From contig JAJNBN010000232.1 in the NCBI GenBank assembly GCA_021156225.1, positions 1 to 6,142 of the forward strand: a DNA stretch of 6,142 nucleotides, read 5' to 3'. Source of the stretch: Verrucomicrobiota bacterium. GTDB lineage: Bacteria; Verrucomicrobiota; Verrucomicrobiia; Limisphaerales; JAEYXS01. A program made the position numbers and the translations under genes. The notes beneath the pieces were generated by a model. The model was not told the origin of the DNA, did not search any database, and was given only the letters and a program-made list of their open reading frames with translations. Below are positions 1 to 6,092 of the stretch, piece by piece (the first letter of the stretch is position 1; each line of letters starts with the position of its first letter).

Positions 1-286
1 AATCGCTCTCGGACCGGATGCCGCGCAAGATGAACCCAGCCTTCAACGATTCCGCATACTTGATGAGAAACTGGTGACCGAACGTCTCAACCTTGAGATT
101 CTTGAACTGCTTCGTCGAGGCTCGCACCATCGCCGCGCGCTCCTCGATGTCGAATGTGTACTTCTTCTCGGGATTCATACCGATGCCGATGATGAGCCGG
201 TCGAAGACTTTCACCCCCTCTTCGATCATCCAGAGATGACCCGTAGTGAGCGGATCAAAACTGCCCGCATAAACACCGACACGCAT
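1..286 (-). CDS. coaD: Phosphopantetheine adenylyltransferase (CoaD), 5' part, truncated by the window edge
   Basis: CoaD transfers AMP from ATP to 4'-phosphopantetheine, giving dephospho-CoA, the penultimate step of coenzyme A synthesis in the cytoplasm. The 95 visible residues begin MRVGVYAGSFDPLTTGH. They show the nucleotidyltransferase GSFDP loop (residues 8-12), the T-x-G-H ATP motif (14-17), a lysine pair after the second strand (K41, K42), the EER helix (48-50) and R-G-I-R (88-91), which matches the phosphate-binding arginines R88 and R91 of the E. coli enzyme. The family is about 160 residues long, so roughly 65 residues, including the ISSTxxR motif, lie beyond the left edge. The ATG at 286 is preferred because GGGGA sits just upstream of it. 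An in-frame ATG at 298 would add MGKS but has no well-spaced ribosome site. One small deviation is YAGSFDP where most members have YPGSFDP. The gene diverges from the large secreted-protein gene. Confidence 0.95.
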   Translation of the reverse strand, partial: MRVGVYAGSFDPLTTGHLWMIEEGVKVFDRLIIGIGMNPEKKYTFDIEERAAMVRASTKQFKNLKVETFGHQFLIKYAESLKAGFILRGIRSESD

Positions 287-421
287 TGATTTCCCCATGC
301 CCCGCAGTGTGCCGAACCCAAACGCCGTGGGAAGAAATTTTGTTGTAGTCCAAACCCCGACACCGAAATCAGACAAACACCGATTTCGCTTTCTGCCCAA
401 CCGAACGACCTTACCGCCATC
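287..421. other. Divergent intergenic region between coaD and the secreted-protein gene
   Basis: This 135-bp gap must hold the transcription and translation signals of two divergent genes. I looked for -35/-10 pairs on both strands and found none with convincing hexamers and spacing. The only clear structure is the inverted repeat at 364-388. No short ORF here has recognisable content or a good ribosome site. Confidence 0.6.
364..388. repeat. Perfect 7-bp inverted repeat (possible operator or weak leader hairpin)
   Basis: CGAAATC (364-370) is matched by its exact reverse complement GATTTCG (382-388) across an 11-base spacer. It lies 33 bp upstream of the ATG at 422, so it could be an operator half-site pair or a small hairpin in the leader. 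There is no T-run after it, so it is not an intrinsic terminator. A 7-bp dyad can arise by chance in a region of this size; the role is a guess. Confidence 0.3.
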
Positions 422-3400
422 ATGGATAGAAGGCGCATGTCGTTCCGTGCCTTGTCTCGCGGAAAGCCCGCTCAAGCCAGTCGCTTGGGCTGGTCTCTCA
501 TGCTTGCTTTGATTCTGCTCGGCACACAGCCAAGCCGCGCCGCTGAACTCACGTCCTTCCTGGCGGGCAATGGTGGCTGGCACATGGGTACGCTGGTCGT
601 CGGCAATATCACCGGCGATGCCACGCCCGAGATCATCGTCCCCTATCGCAACCTCAGCGGCCAATGGTTCCTCGATGCTTACACCTCCACCGGCTCCCGC
701 CTGAGTGGCTTCCCTTACTCCGGTGGCCTGCAAGAAATCAACGTCTCCCCTACCCTTTACGACCTGACCGGTGATGGCCGCGCCGAGATCATCTTCACCT
801 GCGGCAACAGCGTCATCGCCCTGCGTGGCGATGGCACGCCGCTCTGGTCCAATGCGGTGAACTATTCCAACTACGTTCCCGACAGCGGCTTCATGGCGGT
901 CACGAACGGATTCTACTGGTCCAATGGCGGCGGCTTTATCTCACGCCTGCCCAGCACCGCCGTCTTCTCCTCCCAAGTCTCCAGCCCCATCGTCGCTGAT
1001 CTCAACAATGATGGCGTGAAGGAAGTCATCACTGCGTGGAAGATCGATCCGGACAGCACCAGCAATCACCAGGACTTCAACCCTTCTATCAACGACATCT
1101 GGGGCTCCGGCGAATGGGGCACCATGGGTGAGGTCTGGTCCGGTGGCATCGTCTTCTTCAACGCCACCACCGGTGCAAAAGATTACACCTATCACTTTCA
1201 TCAGCTCGTGGAATCCGGTGTGGCCCTTGGCCGCGCAACGGCGAATCAGCCGCTGAACGTCTACGTCCTGAACGATAGCGACAGCGTCGCCGCCTTCGAC
1301 AAGACCAAGCCGCACGGCCTCCACGGCAACGGCAATCTCCACAAACAATTCGGCAAGAACCAACGCCTCCTCAGCGGCTCCTATCAGCTAGGCGCGGACA
1401 TCCATACCGCCGATATCGATGGCGACGGCCTCGATGAAGTTCTCGTGGCCTCCACCCAAGCCAACCCGCTCTGGCAACCAAACGAAACCATCCTCGATGA
1501 CGATGGCACCATCCTCTGGCGCAAATGGAAACCCGCCGTGACCCTCCCCATGACGCAATGGCAGAACAACTCCGCCATGATCCCGGTGAACCCCGATCAC
1601 GACAACCGCATCGATGTCCTCACTTTCTCGCATAGCTACGAGATCGCCTTCCGCACTTGGAACGGCGTGGAACTGGTGGACCGCCCCGGCTGGCCGAAGA
1701 ATTTCTATCCGCAAATACCCACGCCACCCGTCGTGGGTGACGTCGATGGCGACGGCCAGGAAGAGATCATCATCGGCACGTATGATCCAGCCAATGCCTC
1801 CGCGAATGGAACGCTCTATGTCTTCGCCCTCGATGGCTCCGTGAAAAATTCCGTGCTTGTTCCTGGCGGATTGAAACACATCCCCACCTTGGCCGACATG
1901 AACGGCAACGGCGGGGTGGAAGTGATCTATCGTTCCCTCGCTGGCCGCATCTTCATCCAGAACTTCGGCGCGACCAGCGCCGGTCCCGTCTCTTGGGCCA
2001 CCCACCGCGGTAATGCCCGTCACGATGGTAACCTCGGCACCTCGCTCTATCCCACCGGCACGCCCGTGATCACGCAGAAAGACGGCGGCTATCGCCGCAC
2101 CACCTTCTCTTGGAGCATCCCCGGCACCGCTCAAGCCTGGCGCATCTATCGCGCGGAAAAACCAGAAGGCCCGTTCACACCGCTCATCACGTTGACCGGC
2201 AACACGACCACTTACACCGACCACACCCTGAATCCCGGTGCCCAATACCTCTACGAAGTCGCCGCCGTCTATAACAACAGCACCGTCCGCTCCGCCCCCT
2301 TCGCCATCCTCTCGGAAGCGAGTGACAATCTGCTCACCAATGGCGGCTTCGAAGAGAACAGCGAGAGTCATTGGGACAAATGGTTCACCGGCGAACTGAG
2401 CTGGACGAACATGACAACCACGACGAGCGGAGTTCATTCTGGTCGTTCCGCGATGGCGGTATCTTTGGCGGGTCACGGCAGCAACGGCACCATCTCGCAA
2501 TACGGTCAATACGGCACGCCCGATGGCAACCTGCCTGTGGTCGCCGGACAGCTCTACAGCATGGGCGGTTTCTTCAAGAGCCAAGGGCTTACGCAACCCT
2601 CCGAGCATTGGCTGGAATGGAGCTCCACCGTCACCGCCGATAACACAAACTCCCGTCCTGCCCGCCCATGGCCGTTCTATTTCACACCGCATTTCATGCC
2701 CGGCACCAACGTCACGGAATGGACTTACGTGAACCGCACCTTCGTAATGCCTGCCGGTTTTCCCAACGCGGAGATCGGCGCGCGCTATACTATCAACGCT
2801 CCCGGCAGCGGCACATTCCTCATGGATGATCTCTTCTTCCGCGCGGTACCGTCACCCGCTTCACCGAACTGGACGTCATTGGTTCCCTTCGCTGCGACCT
2901 GGAAATATTCCGCTACCACCCCAGCCACGAATTGGTTCACCCGCAATTTCACCGAAGCGGGCTGGTCCTCCGGCAAAGCGAAGTTCGGCACCGGCGGTGG
3001 TCCCGCCAACATCACCACCAGCCTGACACCACAGCGCGATGCTTACTACTTCCGCCACACATTCACGGTACCTGCGGAATCATGGGATGAGTTTCTCCTC
3101 TCCGCCACCTGCACACGCGGGCCAAATGGCAAAGCCTTGGAGATTTATCTCAACGGCACGAAGCTTATCACTTCCGGCATCGACATTGTGAGCGATCAAG
3201 GCAATGAAGTGCTCTATTACGATCTCACGCCCTTCATCGGCTTGCTGCAACCCGGAGAGAACGTGATCGCCGTGCTACTGAACAACGTCTGGTCTTCATG
3301 GGATGACGTCGCCTTCGATCTCCGCCTGCAAGCGATGAGTTATGCACCCGTCGCTGCCGGTTTCCATTCCATCACTTGGGATCCCGGCCTTATCACGCAA

Positions 3401-3610
3401 CTGCTCGGCGTGGAATTGGAACTTTCCGTGCCGCCGAGCAGCATCTGGTTGTTGGAATCCACCGATTCACTTTCGTCACCTAACTGGCAATTGATGGAAA
3501 CTCTCGTAGATCGTCCCAGTGAGCCGTTCACGGTAAGGGATATCGGGCAAGGGTTGCGCACTCCTCCGCTGCTGGCGCCAAGACGTTTTTACCGGCTGAA
3601 TCCGTATTAA
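422..3610 (+). CDS. Secreted multidomain beta-propeller (FG-GAP/VCBS-like) protein with FnIII-like and carbohydrate-binding-like domains
   Basis: This is a 1062-residue exported protein of unproven function. A basic N-terminus followed by a hydrophobic stretch (about 22-34) and S-R-A (38-40) is a Sec signal peptide, probably cut after A40. Residues about 45-540 form a beta-propeller with Asp/Asn-Gly loops near 62, 114, 193, 331, 392, 440 and 492, the best being DIDGDGLDE (331-339) and DVDGDGQEE (440-448); these are calcium-loop-like. W525 onward (HRGNARHDG) resembles the segment closing such propellers. A fibronectin type III-like domain follows (about 545-630), then a CBM4/9-like sandwich starting NLLTNGGFEE (636 to about 810), a second galactose-binding-like sandwich (about 815-972, with IYLNGT and GENVIAV), and a tail ending RRFYRLNPY. 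Only two cysteines (C127, C897) are present, and there is no C-terminal membrane anchor, LPXTG or PEP-CTERM. Polysaccharide binding or degradation outside the cell is a reasonable inference, but no catalytic site is identified. The start could instead be M6 at 437. The stop overlaps that of plsC. Confidence 0.9.
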   Translation: MDRRRMSFRALSRGKPAQASRLGWSLMLALILLGTQPSRAAELTSFLAGNGGWHMGTLVVGNITGDATPEIIVPYRNLSGQWFLDAYTSTGSRLSGFPYSGGLQEINVSPTLYDLTGDGRAEIIFTCGNSVIALRGDGTPLWSNAVNYSNYVPDSGFMAVTNGFYWSNGGGFISRLPSTAVFSSQVSSPIVADLNNDGVKEVITAWKIDPDSTSNHQDFNPSINDIWGSGEWGTMGEVWSGGIVFFNATTGAKDYTYHFHQLVESGVALGRATANQPLNVYVLNDSDSVAAFDKTKPHGLHGNGNLHKQFGKNQRLLSGSYQLGADIHTADIDGDGLDEVLVASTQANPLWQPNETILDDDGTILWRKWKPAVTLPMTQWQNNSAMIPVNPDHDNRIDVLTFSHSYEIAFRTWNGVELVDRPGWPKNFYPQIPTPPVVGDVDGDGQEEIIIGTYDPANASANGTLYVFALDGSVKNSVLVPGGLKHIPTLADMNGNGGVEVIYRSLAGRIFIQNFGATSAGPVSWATHRGNARHDGNLGTSLYPTGTPVITQKDGGYRRTTFSWSIPGTAQAWRIYRAEKPEGPFTPLITLTGNTTTYTDHTLNPGAQYLYEVAAVYNNSTVRSAPFAILSEASDNLLTNGGFEENSESHWDKWFTGELSWTNMTTTTSGVHSGRSAMAVSLAGHGSNGTISQYGQYGTPDGNLPVVAGQLYSMGGFFKSQGLTQPSEHWLEWSSTVTADNTNSRPARPWPFYFTPHFMPGTNVTEWTYVNRTFVMPAGFPNAEIGARYTINAPGSGTFLMDDLFFRAVPSPASPNWTSLVPFAATWKYSATTPATNWFTRNFTEAGWSSGKAKFGTGGGPANITTSLTPQRDAYYFRHTFTVPAESWDEFLLSATCTRGPNGKALEIYLNGTKLITSGIDIVSDQGNEVLYYDLTPFIGLLQPGENVIAVLLNNVWSSWDDVAFDLRLQAMSYAPVAAGFHSITWDPGLITQLLGVELELSVPPSSIWLLESTDSLSSPNWQLMETLVDRPSEPFTVRDIGQGLRTPPLLAPRRFYRLNPY
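428..433 (+). promoter_or_regulatory. Possible ribosome binding site favouring the internal start at 437
   Basis: AGAAGG ends three bases before an in-frame ATG at 437 (M6), whereas no purine-rich site precedes the ATG at 422. The spacer is shorter than usual, so this does not settle the start. Starting at 437 would leave the basic n-region and hydrophobic core of the signal peptide intact. Confidence 0.3.
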
Positions 3611-4245
3611 TCCGGCTTCGGTTCCAGCTTCGCGATCTCGGCCATGAGCTGGTCGGCCACCTCCTGATAGATCTCCTTGAGACGCGGCTTGGTGCAAGTC
3701 TTGGCCTCTTCGCGCAAGGTCTCGAACATCATCGGTCGGCCATACTTCACCACCACGGGCTTCATGCGTGGAAATTTCATATGCCGCCCATACGCTTCAA
3801 AGGCACCAAAGATATGCACCGGCACTACCGGCGCATTAGATTTGATGACGGTGAGCCCAATGCCGGAACGCGCCGCCTGCAGCTTGCCGTCACTCGTGCG
3901 TGTGCCTTCGGGAAAAAGCGTGATGCCGCCGCCTTGCAGCAAGCGGTCGAGAATGATCTTCAGGCCCTTTGCCCCGCCACCATCGCGGTCCACCGGCACC
4001 GCGCTCAACTGGCGCAGATACCAGCCGATCAGCGGGAAACGGAACAGGGATTCGCGCGCGAGGTAATTGATCTGGCGCGGGATGGAGCAACCGAGCAACG
4101 GCGGATCGGCGAAGCTCGCGTGATTGGAAGCCAGAATCACCGGCCCTTTCAGCGGCACGCGCTCCACGTTGTAAACCCGCCAGCGAAACCACAGCTTGAA
4201 CGCCATGCGGCCCGCATACCAGGTGATGGCGTAAACAGTATTCAC
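3607..4245 (-). CDS. plsC: 1-acyl-sn-glycerol-3-phosphate acyltransferase (PlsC/LPLAT family)
   Basis: This enzyme acylates lysophosphatidic acid to phosphatidic acid at the inner face of the cytoplasmic membrane, the second acylation in phospholipid synthesis. Counting from the GTG at 4245 (212 residues), it shows the catalytic block NHASFAD (41-47, with the H-x4-D pair H42 and D47), the substrate-binding segment LFRFPLIGWYLRQL continuing to VPVDRD (about 67-87), FPEGTRT (111-117) and APVVPVHIFG (138-147). A hydrophobic stretch near the N-terminus fits membrane association. The start is uncertain. GTG at 4245 gives the family-like beginning (V/M)NTVYAITWYAGR with GGAGG 12 bases upstream. TTG at 4320 adds 25 residues that do not look like the family but has GGGG at better spacing, and a TGA two codons further upstream closes the frame. 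It lies downstream of cmk, a common pairing in bacteria. Its TAA overlaps the convergent TAA of the secreted-protein gene. Specificity for lysophosphatidic acid over another acyl acceptor is inferred from family and context. Confidence 0.92.
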   Translation of the reverse strand: MNTVYAITWYAGRMAFKLWFRWRVYNVERVPLKGPVILASNHASFADPPLLGCSIPRQINYLARESLFRFPLIGWYLRQLSAVPVDRDGGGAKGLKIILDRLLQGGGITLFPEGTRTSDGKLQAARSGIGLTVIKSNAPVVPVHIFGAFEAYGRHMKFPRMKPVVVKYGRPMMFETLREEAKTCTKPRLKEIYQEVADQLMAEIAKLEPKPD

Positions 4246-4416
4246 GATCGAGTGCGACCTCCAATAGGCACAGGAAGCGCGAAACCCGGGAACCCGGGCC
4301 CAGATGTGCTTAGGGAACAAGTATCACCCCGTCTGAACTTTCGCTCTGTGCTCATCGGCTTGCATAAGTGGTTCACTGCGGTTTTGCGTCCGGCCCCTGC
4401 TGCGGCTGGCACCCGT
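4246..4416 (-). other. cmk-plsC spacer or plsC leader, with paired CCCGGG palindromes
   Basis: If plsC starts at 4245, 171 bases separate it from the cmk stop; if it starts at 4320, only 96 do. The spacer holds two CCCGGG palindromes (4285-4290 and 4293-4298) that could fold as a 5-bp GC stem with a four-base loop, and a weaker stem near 4391-4410 (CCGGCC pairing with GGCTGG, one G-T pair). Neither is followed by a T-run on the minus strand, so I do not call a terminator, and no convincing promoter is seen. Transcriptional read-through from cmk into plsC is therefore likely. Confidence 0.4.
4258..4262 (-). promoter_or_regulatory. Candidate Shine-Dalgarno (GGAGG) for plsC
   Basis: On the minus strand GGAGG lies 12 bases before the GTG at 4245. 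The spacer is long, but the motif is the strongest purine core near either candidate plsC start. The competing site is GGGG at 4327-4330, six bases before the TTG at 4320. Confidence 0.4.
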
Positions 4417-5070
4417 TCACTTCTTCAATTCCGCCTGCTTCTTGTGAAACTCGGCGATGATGCGGTTCGACGTATCTTCCGGCGTCTCGCCCGAGTTGTT
4501 GATGAGCGTGGCTCCGAGCGCGATCATCAGTGGTGCGGCCTTGCGCTGGCTGTCGCGCTGGTCACGTTCCGCGAGGTTCTCTTGCACACCATCTGCCACA
4601 CGACGGCGGTTGCGCTCCTCCAACGAGGCGTCGAGATAGAATTTGAAATTCGTATCGGGAAAAACGTTGGTGCCGATGTCGCGACCTTCCATCACGAGGT
4701 TCCCGAACTGGATACATTCGCGCTGCTTCAGCTTCATCCAGTCGCGCACCTTGGGCCCGGCGGCGACCTTGGCCACAGCGGCACTGGTCTCGGAGGTGCG
4801 GATCTCTTTTTCCGGATAGTAGCCCTCTACCAGCAAACGCGCATGACCGTCCTGATTCACCAGCGTGGTCTTCCATTTACGGATCGCCGAGGCGACGGCT
4901 TTTTCGTCATCCACATCCACACCGTTCTTGAGGCAATACCAGGCGAGAGTGCGATACATCGCCCCCGTGTCCACGTAGATATAACCAAGTTTTTTGGCGA
5001 TGAGCTTGGCGTTCGTGCTCTTGCCGCTGGCGCTGGGCCCGTCGATAGCGATGACAATCGGTGATTCCAT
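4417..5070 (-). CDS. cmk: Cytidylate kinase (CMP/dCMP kinase)
   Basis: Cmk phosphorylates CMP and dCMP with ATP to give CDP and dCDP, recycling CMP released by phospholipid synthesis and RNA turnover and feeding dCTP synthesis. The 217-residue length is normal for the short bacterial form. Visible motifs are the P-loop GPSASGKST (11-19), DTGAMYR in the NMP-binding region (34-40), the IRT...VAAGPKVR...KQR segment (90-117), MEGRDIGT (127-134), the arginine-rich lid ERNRRRV (151-157) and ERDQRDSQR (168-176), which keeps residues equivalent to R181, D185 and R188 of the E. coli enzyme. After APL (179-181) it reads ALGATLINNS where most relatives have a DA...ID pattern, a local substitution. It starts 12 bp after the aldolase stop with no visible Shine-Dalgarno, which suggests translational coupling within an operon, and plsC follows. 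Confidence 0.97.
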   Translation of the reverse strand: MESPIVIAIDGPSASGKSTNAKLIAKKLGYIYVDTGAMYRTLAWYCLKNGVDVDDEKAVASAIRKWKTTLVNQDGHARLLVEGYYPEKEIRTSETSAAVAKVAAGPKVRDWMKLKQRECIQFGNLVMEGRDIGTNVFPDTNFKFYLDASLEERNRRRVADGVQENLAERDQRDSQRKAAPLMIALGATLINNSGETPEDTSNRIIAEFHKKQAELKK

Positions 5071-5082
5071 GAATACTAAATA

Positions 5083-5916
5083 CTAAGCTTTGATAAATTT
5101 GGCGGCCTGCTGCGCCGTGGCCCCATCATGCACGATGGCCATAAGCGCCTTCGTCATCCCAGCCGGGTCCGCATGCTGGATGATATTGCGGCCATAGACG
5201 ATGCCGTGCGCGCCCTGGCCCATGAGCTTCTCCGTGCGTTCCAAAATCTCTTTGTCCGCCGCCTTGCCACCACCGCGAACCAGCACCGGAATGCCGCCCG
5301 CGATTTTCACCACTTGGTTATAGACGGACACATCATCCGTCGGATCGGCCTTGATGATATCGGCACCCAGTTCCACGGCCTGACGGACGAGCGGGAGAAT
5401 CTTTTCCAGATCACCATCCACCATATAACCGCCCGCCTTCTGGTTCGCCTGGAACACCAGCGGCTCGATCATCAACGGCATGTTGTAGCGATCGCACTCC
5501 GGCTTGATGCGCAGGATGTTCTGGATGCATTGATCGGTCACCTCGGGCTGTTCCGGGATGCGAAAGAGATTCACAACCACGCAGGTGGCATCGAGGCGGA
5601 GTGCCTGTTCCACCGGCTGCTCGATCATGCGGCTGAAGAGCGTGCGCGGGAGCTGGGTGCCATAGACATTCGCCACATCCGTGCGCAAGACCAAGGCAGG
5701 CTTGAGTTTGCCCGGAATAGATTGCAGATGGCGCGCCTGACCGACGGTAAGCTGGATGGCATCGGGATTCGCCGCCACCAACACCTTCACGCTTTCACTC
5801 AAGTCTTCGATGCCTTGCAGAAAACCGCGCTCATTGAAGAAGCCGTGATCCACGGCGACATCAAAGCAACGGCCAGACTTGGCATTAAAGAGACGGTTCA
5901 GGCGATACGATTTCAT
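5083..5916 (-). CDS. DhnA-type class I aldolase (fructose-bisphosphate aldolase / LsrF / ADH synthase superfamily)
   Basis: This is a 277-residue TIM-barrel aldolase of the DeoC/FbaB/DhnA type, which uses a Schiff-base lysine. Supporting motifs are FDVAVDHGFF (18-27, with D23 at the position of the active-site aspartate), the strand and lysine of GADIIKADPTDD (184-195, K189 as the probable Schiff-base lysine), the phosphate-binding VRGGGK (213-218) and GIVYGRNIIQ (238-247). Family members include archaeal-type fructose-1,6-bisphosphate aldolases, the 2-amino-3,7-dideoxy-heptulosonate synthase of archaeal aromatic synthesis, and LsrF of autoinducer-2 breakdown; the sequence does not decide between them. 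The region after MPLMIEPLVF (146-155) does not show the tyrosine motif I would expect in archaeal fructose-bisphosphate aldolases, so the substrate is left open. It is the first gene of a leftward cluster with cmk 12 bp downstream. The ATG at 5916 gives a normal N-terminus; GAGGA lies 12 bases upstream, a long spacer. A TAAAAT-like hexamer (plus-strand 5981-5986) could be a -10 box, but its -35 is poor. Confidence 0.92.
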   Translation of the reverse strand: MKSYRLNRLFNAKSGRCFDVAVDHGFFNERGFLQGIEDLSESVKVLVAANPDAIQLTVGQARHLQSIPGKLKPALVLRTDVANVYGTQLPRTLFSRMIEQPVEQALRLDATCVVVNLFRIPEQPEVTDQCIQNILRIKPECDRYNMPLMIEPLVFQANQKAGGYMVDGDLEKILPLVRQAVELGADIIKADPTDDVSVYNQVVKIAGGIPVLVRGGGKAADKEILERTEKLMGQGAHGIVYGRNIIQHADPAGMTKALMAIVHDGATAQQAAKFIKA

Positions 5917-6054
5917 AAGCGCAGGGAATCCTCTAACCGCAACGGGAAAGAACGGAAAGGAGAATATCTGAGGCCGCAGAATTTTAACCCAGACAAAGCC
6001 TGCTGACTCCGCGCCAAAGCTTCAGCATATCGTCGGTTTTCGCTGTGCGACTTA
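5917..6054 (-). other. Upstream region of the aldolase-cmk-plsC cluster
   Basis: This non-coding stretch lies between the terminator and the aldolase ATG and should hold the promoter of the leftward cluster. The best -10-like hexamer on the minus strand is TAAAAT (plus-strand 5981-5986). The hexamer 17 bases upstream matches the sigma-70 -35 consensus at only three positions. I see no operator dyad or riboswitch-like structure. Confidence 0.4.
5929..5933 (-). promoter_or_regulatory. Candidate Shine-Dalgarno (GAGGA) for the aldolase gene
   Basis: GAGGA on the minus strand precedes the ATG at 5916 by 12 bases. The spacer is longer than typical, but it is similar to that of the GGAGG before the GTG of plsC. 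No closer purine-rich site exists. Confidence 0.35.
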
Positions 6055-6092
6055 ATGAAAATCCCCGCCCAAGCATTCACTCAGGCAGGGAT
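6055..6092 (-). terminator. Rho-independent terminator for a leftward gene lying beyond the right edge
   Basis: Read on the minus strand, ATCCCTGCCTGAG pairs with CTTGGGCGGGGAT across a six-base loop TGAATG, giving a 13-bp stem that includes three G-T pairs. It runs directly into TTTTC. On the plus strand the same bases have several mismatches and no T-run follows, so it points leftward. The minus frame entering from the right edge reads V-I-L-R-P-R-R and stops at TGA (6119-6121), about 26 bases before the stem, a sensible distance for the end of an upstream gene. It separates that gene from the aldolase-cmk-plsC cluster, which would then need its own promoter in 5917-6054. Confidence 0.6.

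Noticed and set aside
941..1363. 140-codon minus-strand open frame inside the secreted-protein gene
   Set aside because: A shadow frame with biased composition and no recognisable content.
1388..2692. 434-codon open frame on the minus strand antisense to the secreted-protein gene
   Set aside because: It lies wholly opposite a gene with clear domains, has low-complexity Gly/Ala/Val/Arg/Asp-rich content with no family motifs, and is explained by the GC-rich codon bias of the real gene.
4390..4412. GC-rich stem after the cmk stop as a terminator
   Set aside because: The stem is short, contains a G-T pair and is not followed by a T-run on the minus strand; read-through to plsC is more likely.
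3781..5064. 427-codon open frame on the plus strand across plsC and cmk
   Set aside because: It runs antisense through two genes with intact catalytic motifs and the spacer between them. Its product is His/Arg/Ala-rich and unlike any family.
5071..5085. Direct repeat TAGTATT TAGTATT on the minus strand between the aldolase and cmk
   Set aside because: Two seven-base copies in an AT-rich 12-bp gap are too short to call a functional repeat; they may be chance or slippage.
5128..6006. 292-codon open frame on the plus strand opposite the aldolase
   Set aside because: It is a mirror of the aldolase reading frame, rich in His, Arg and Asp, with no motif or ribosome site.
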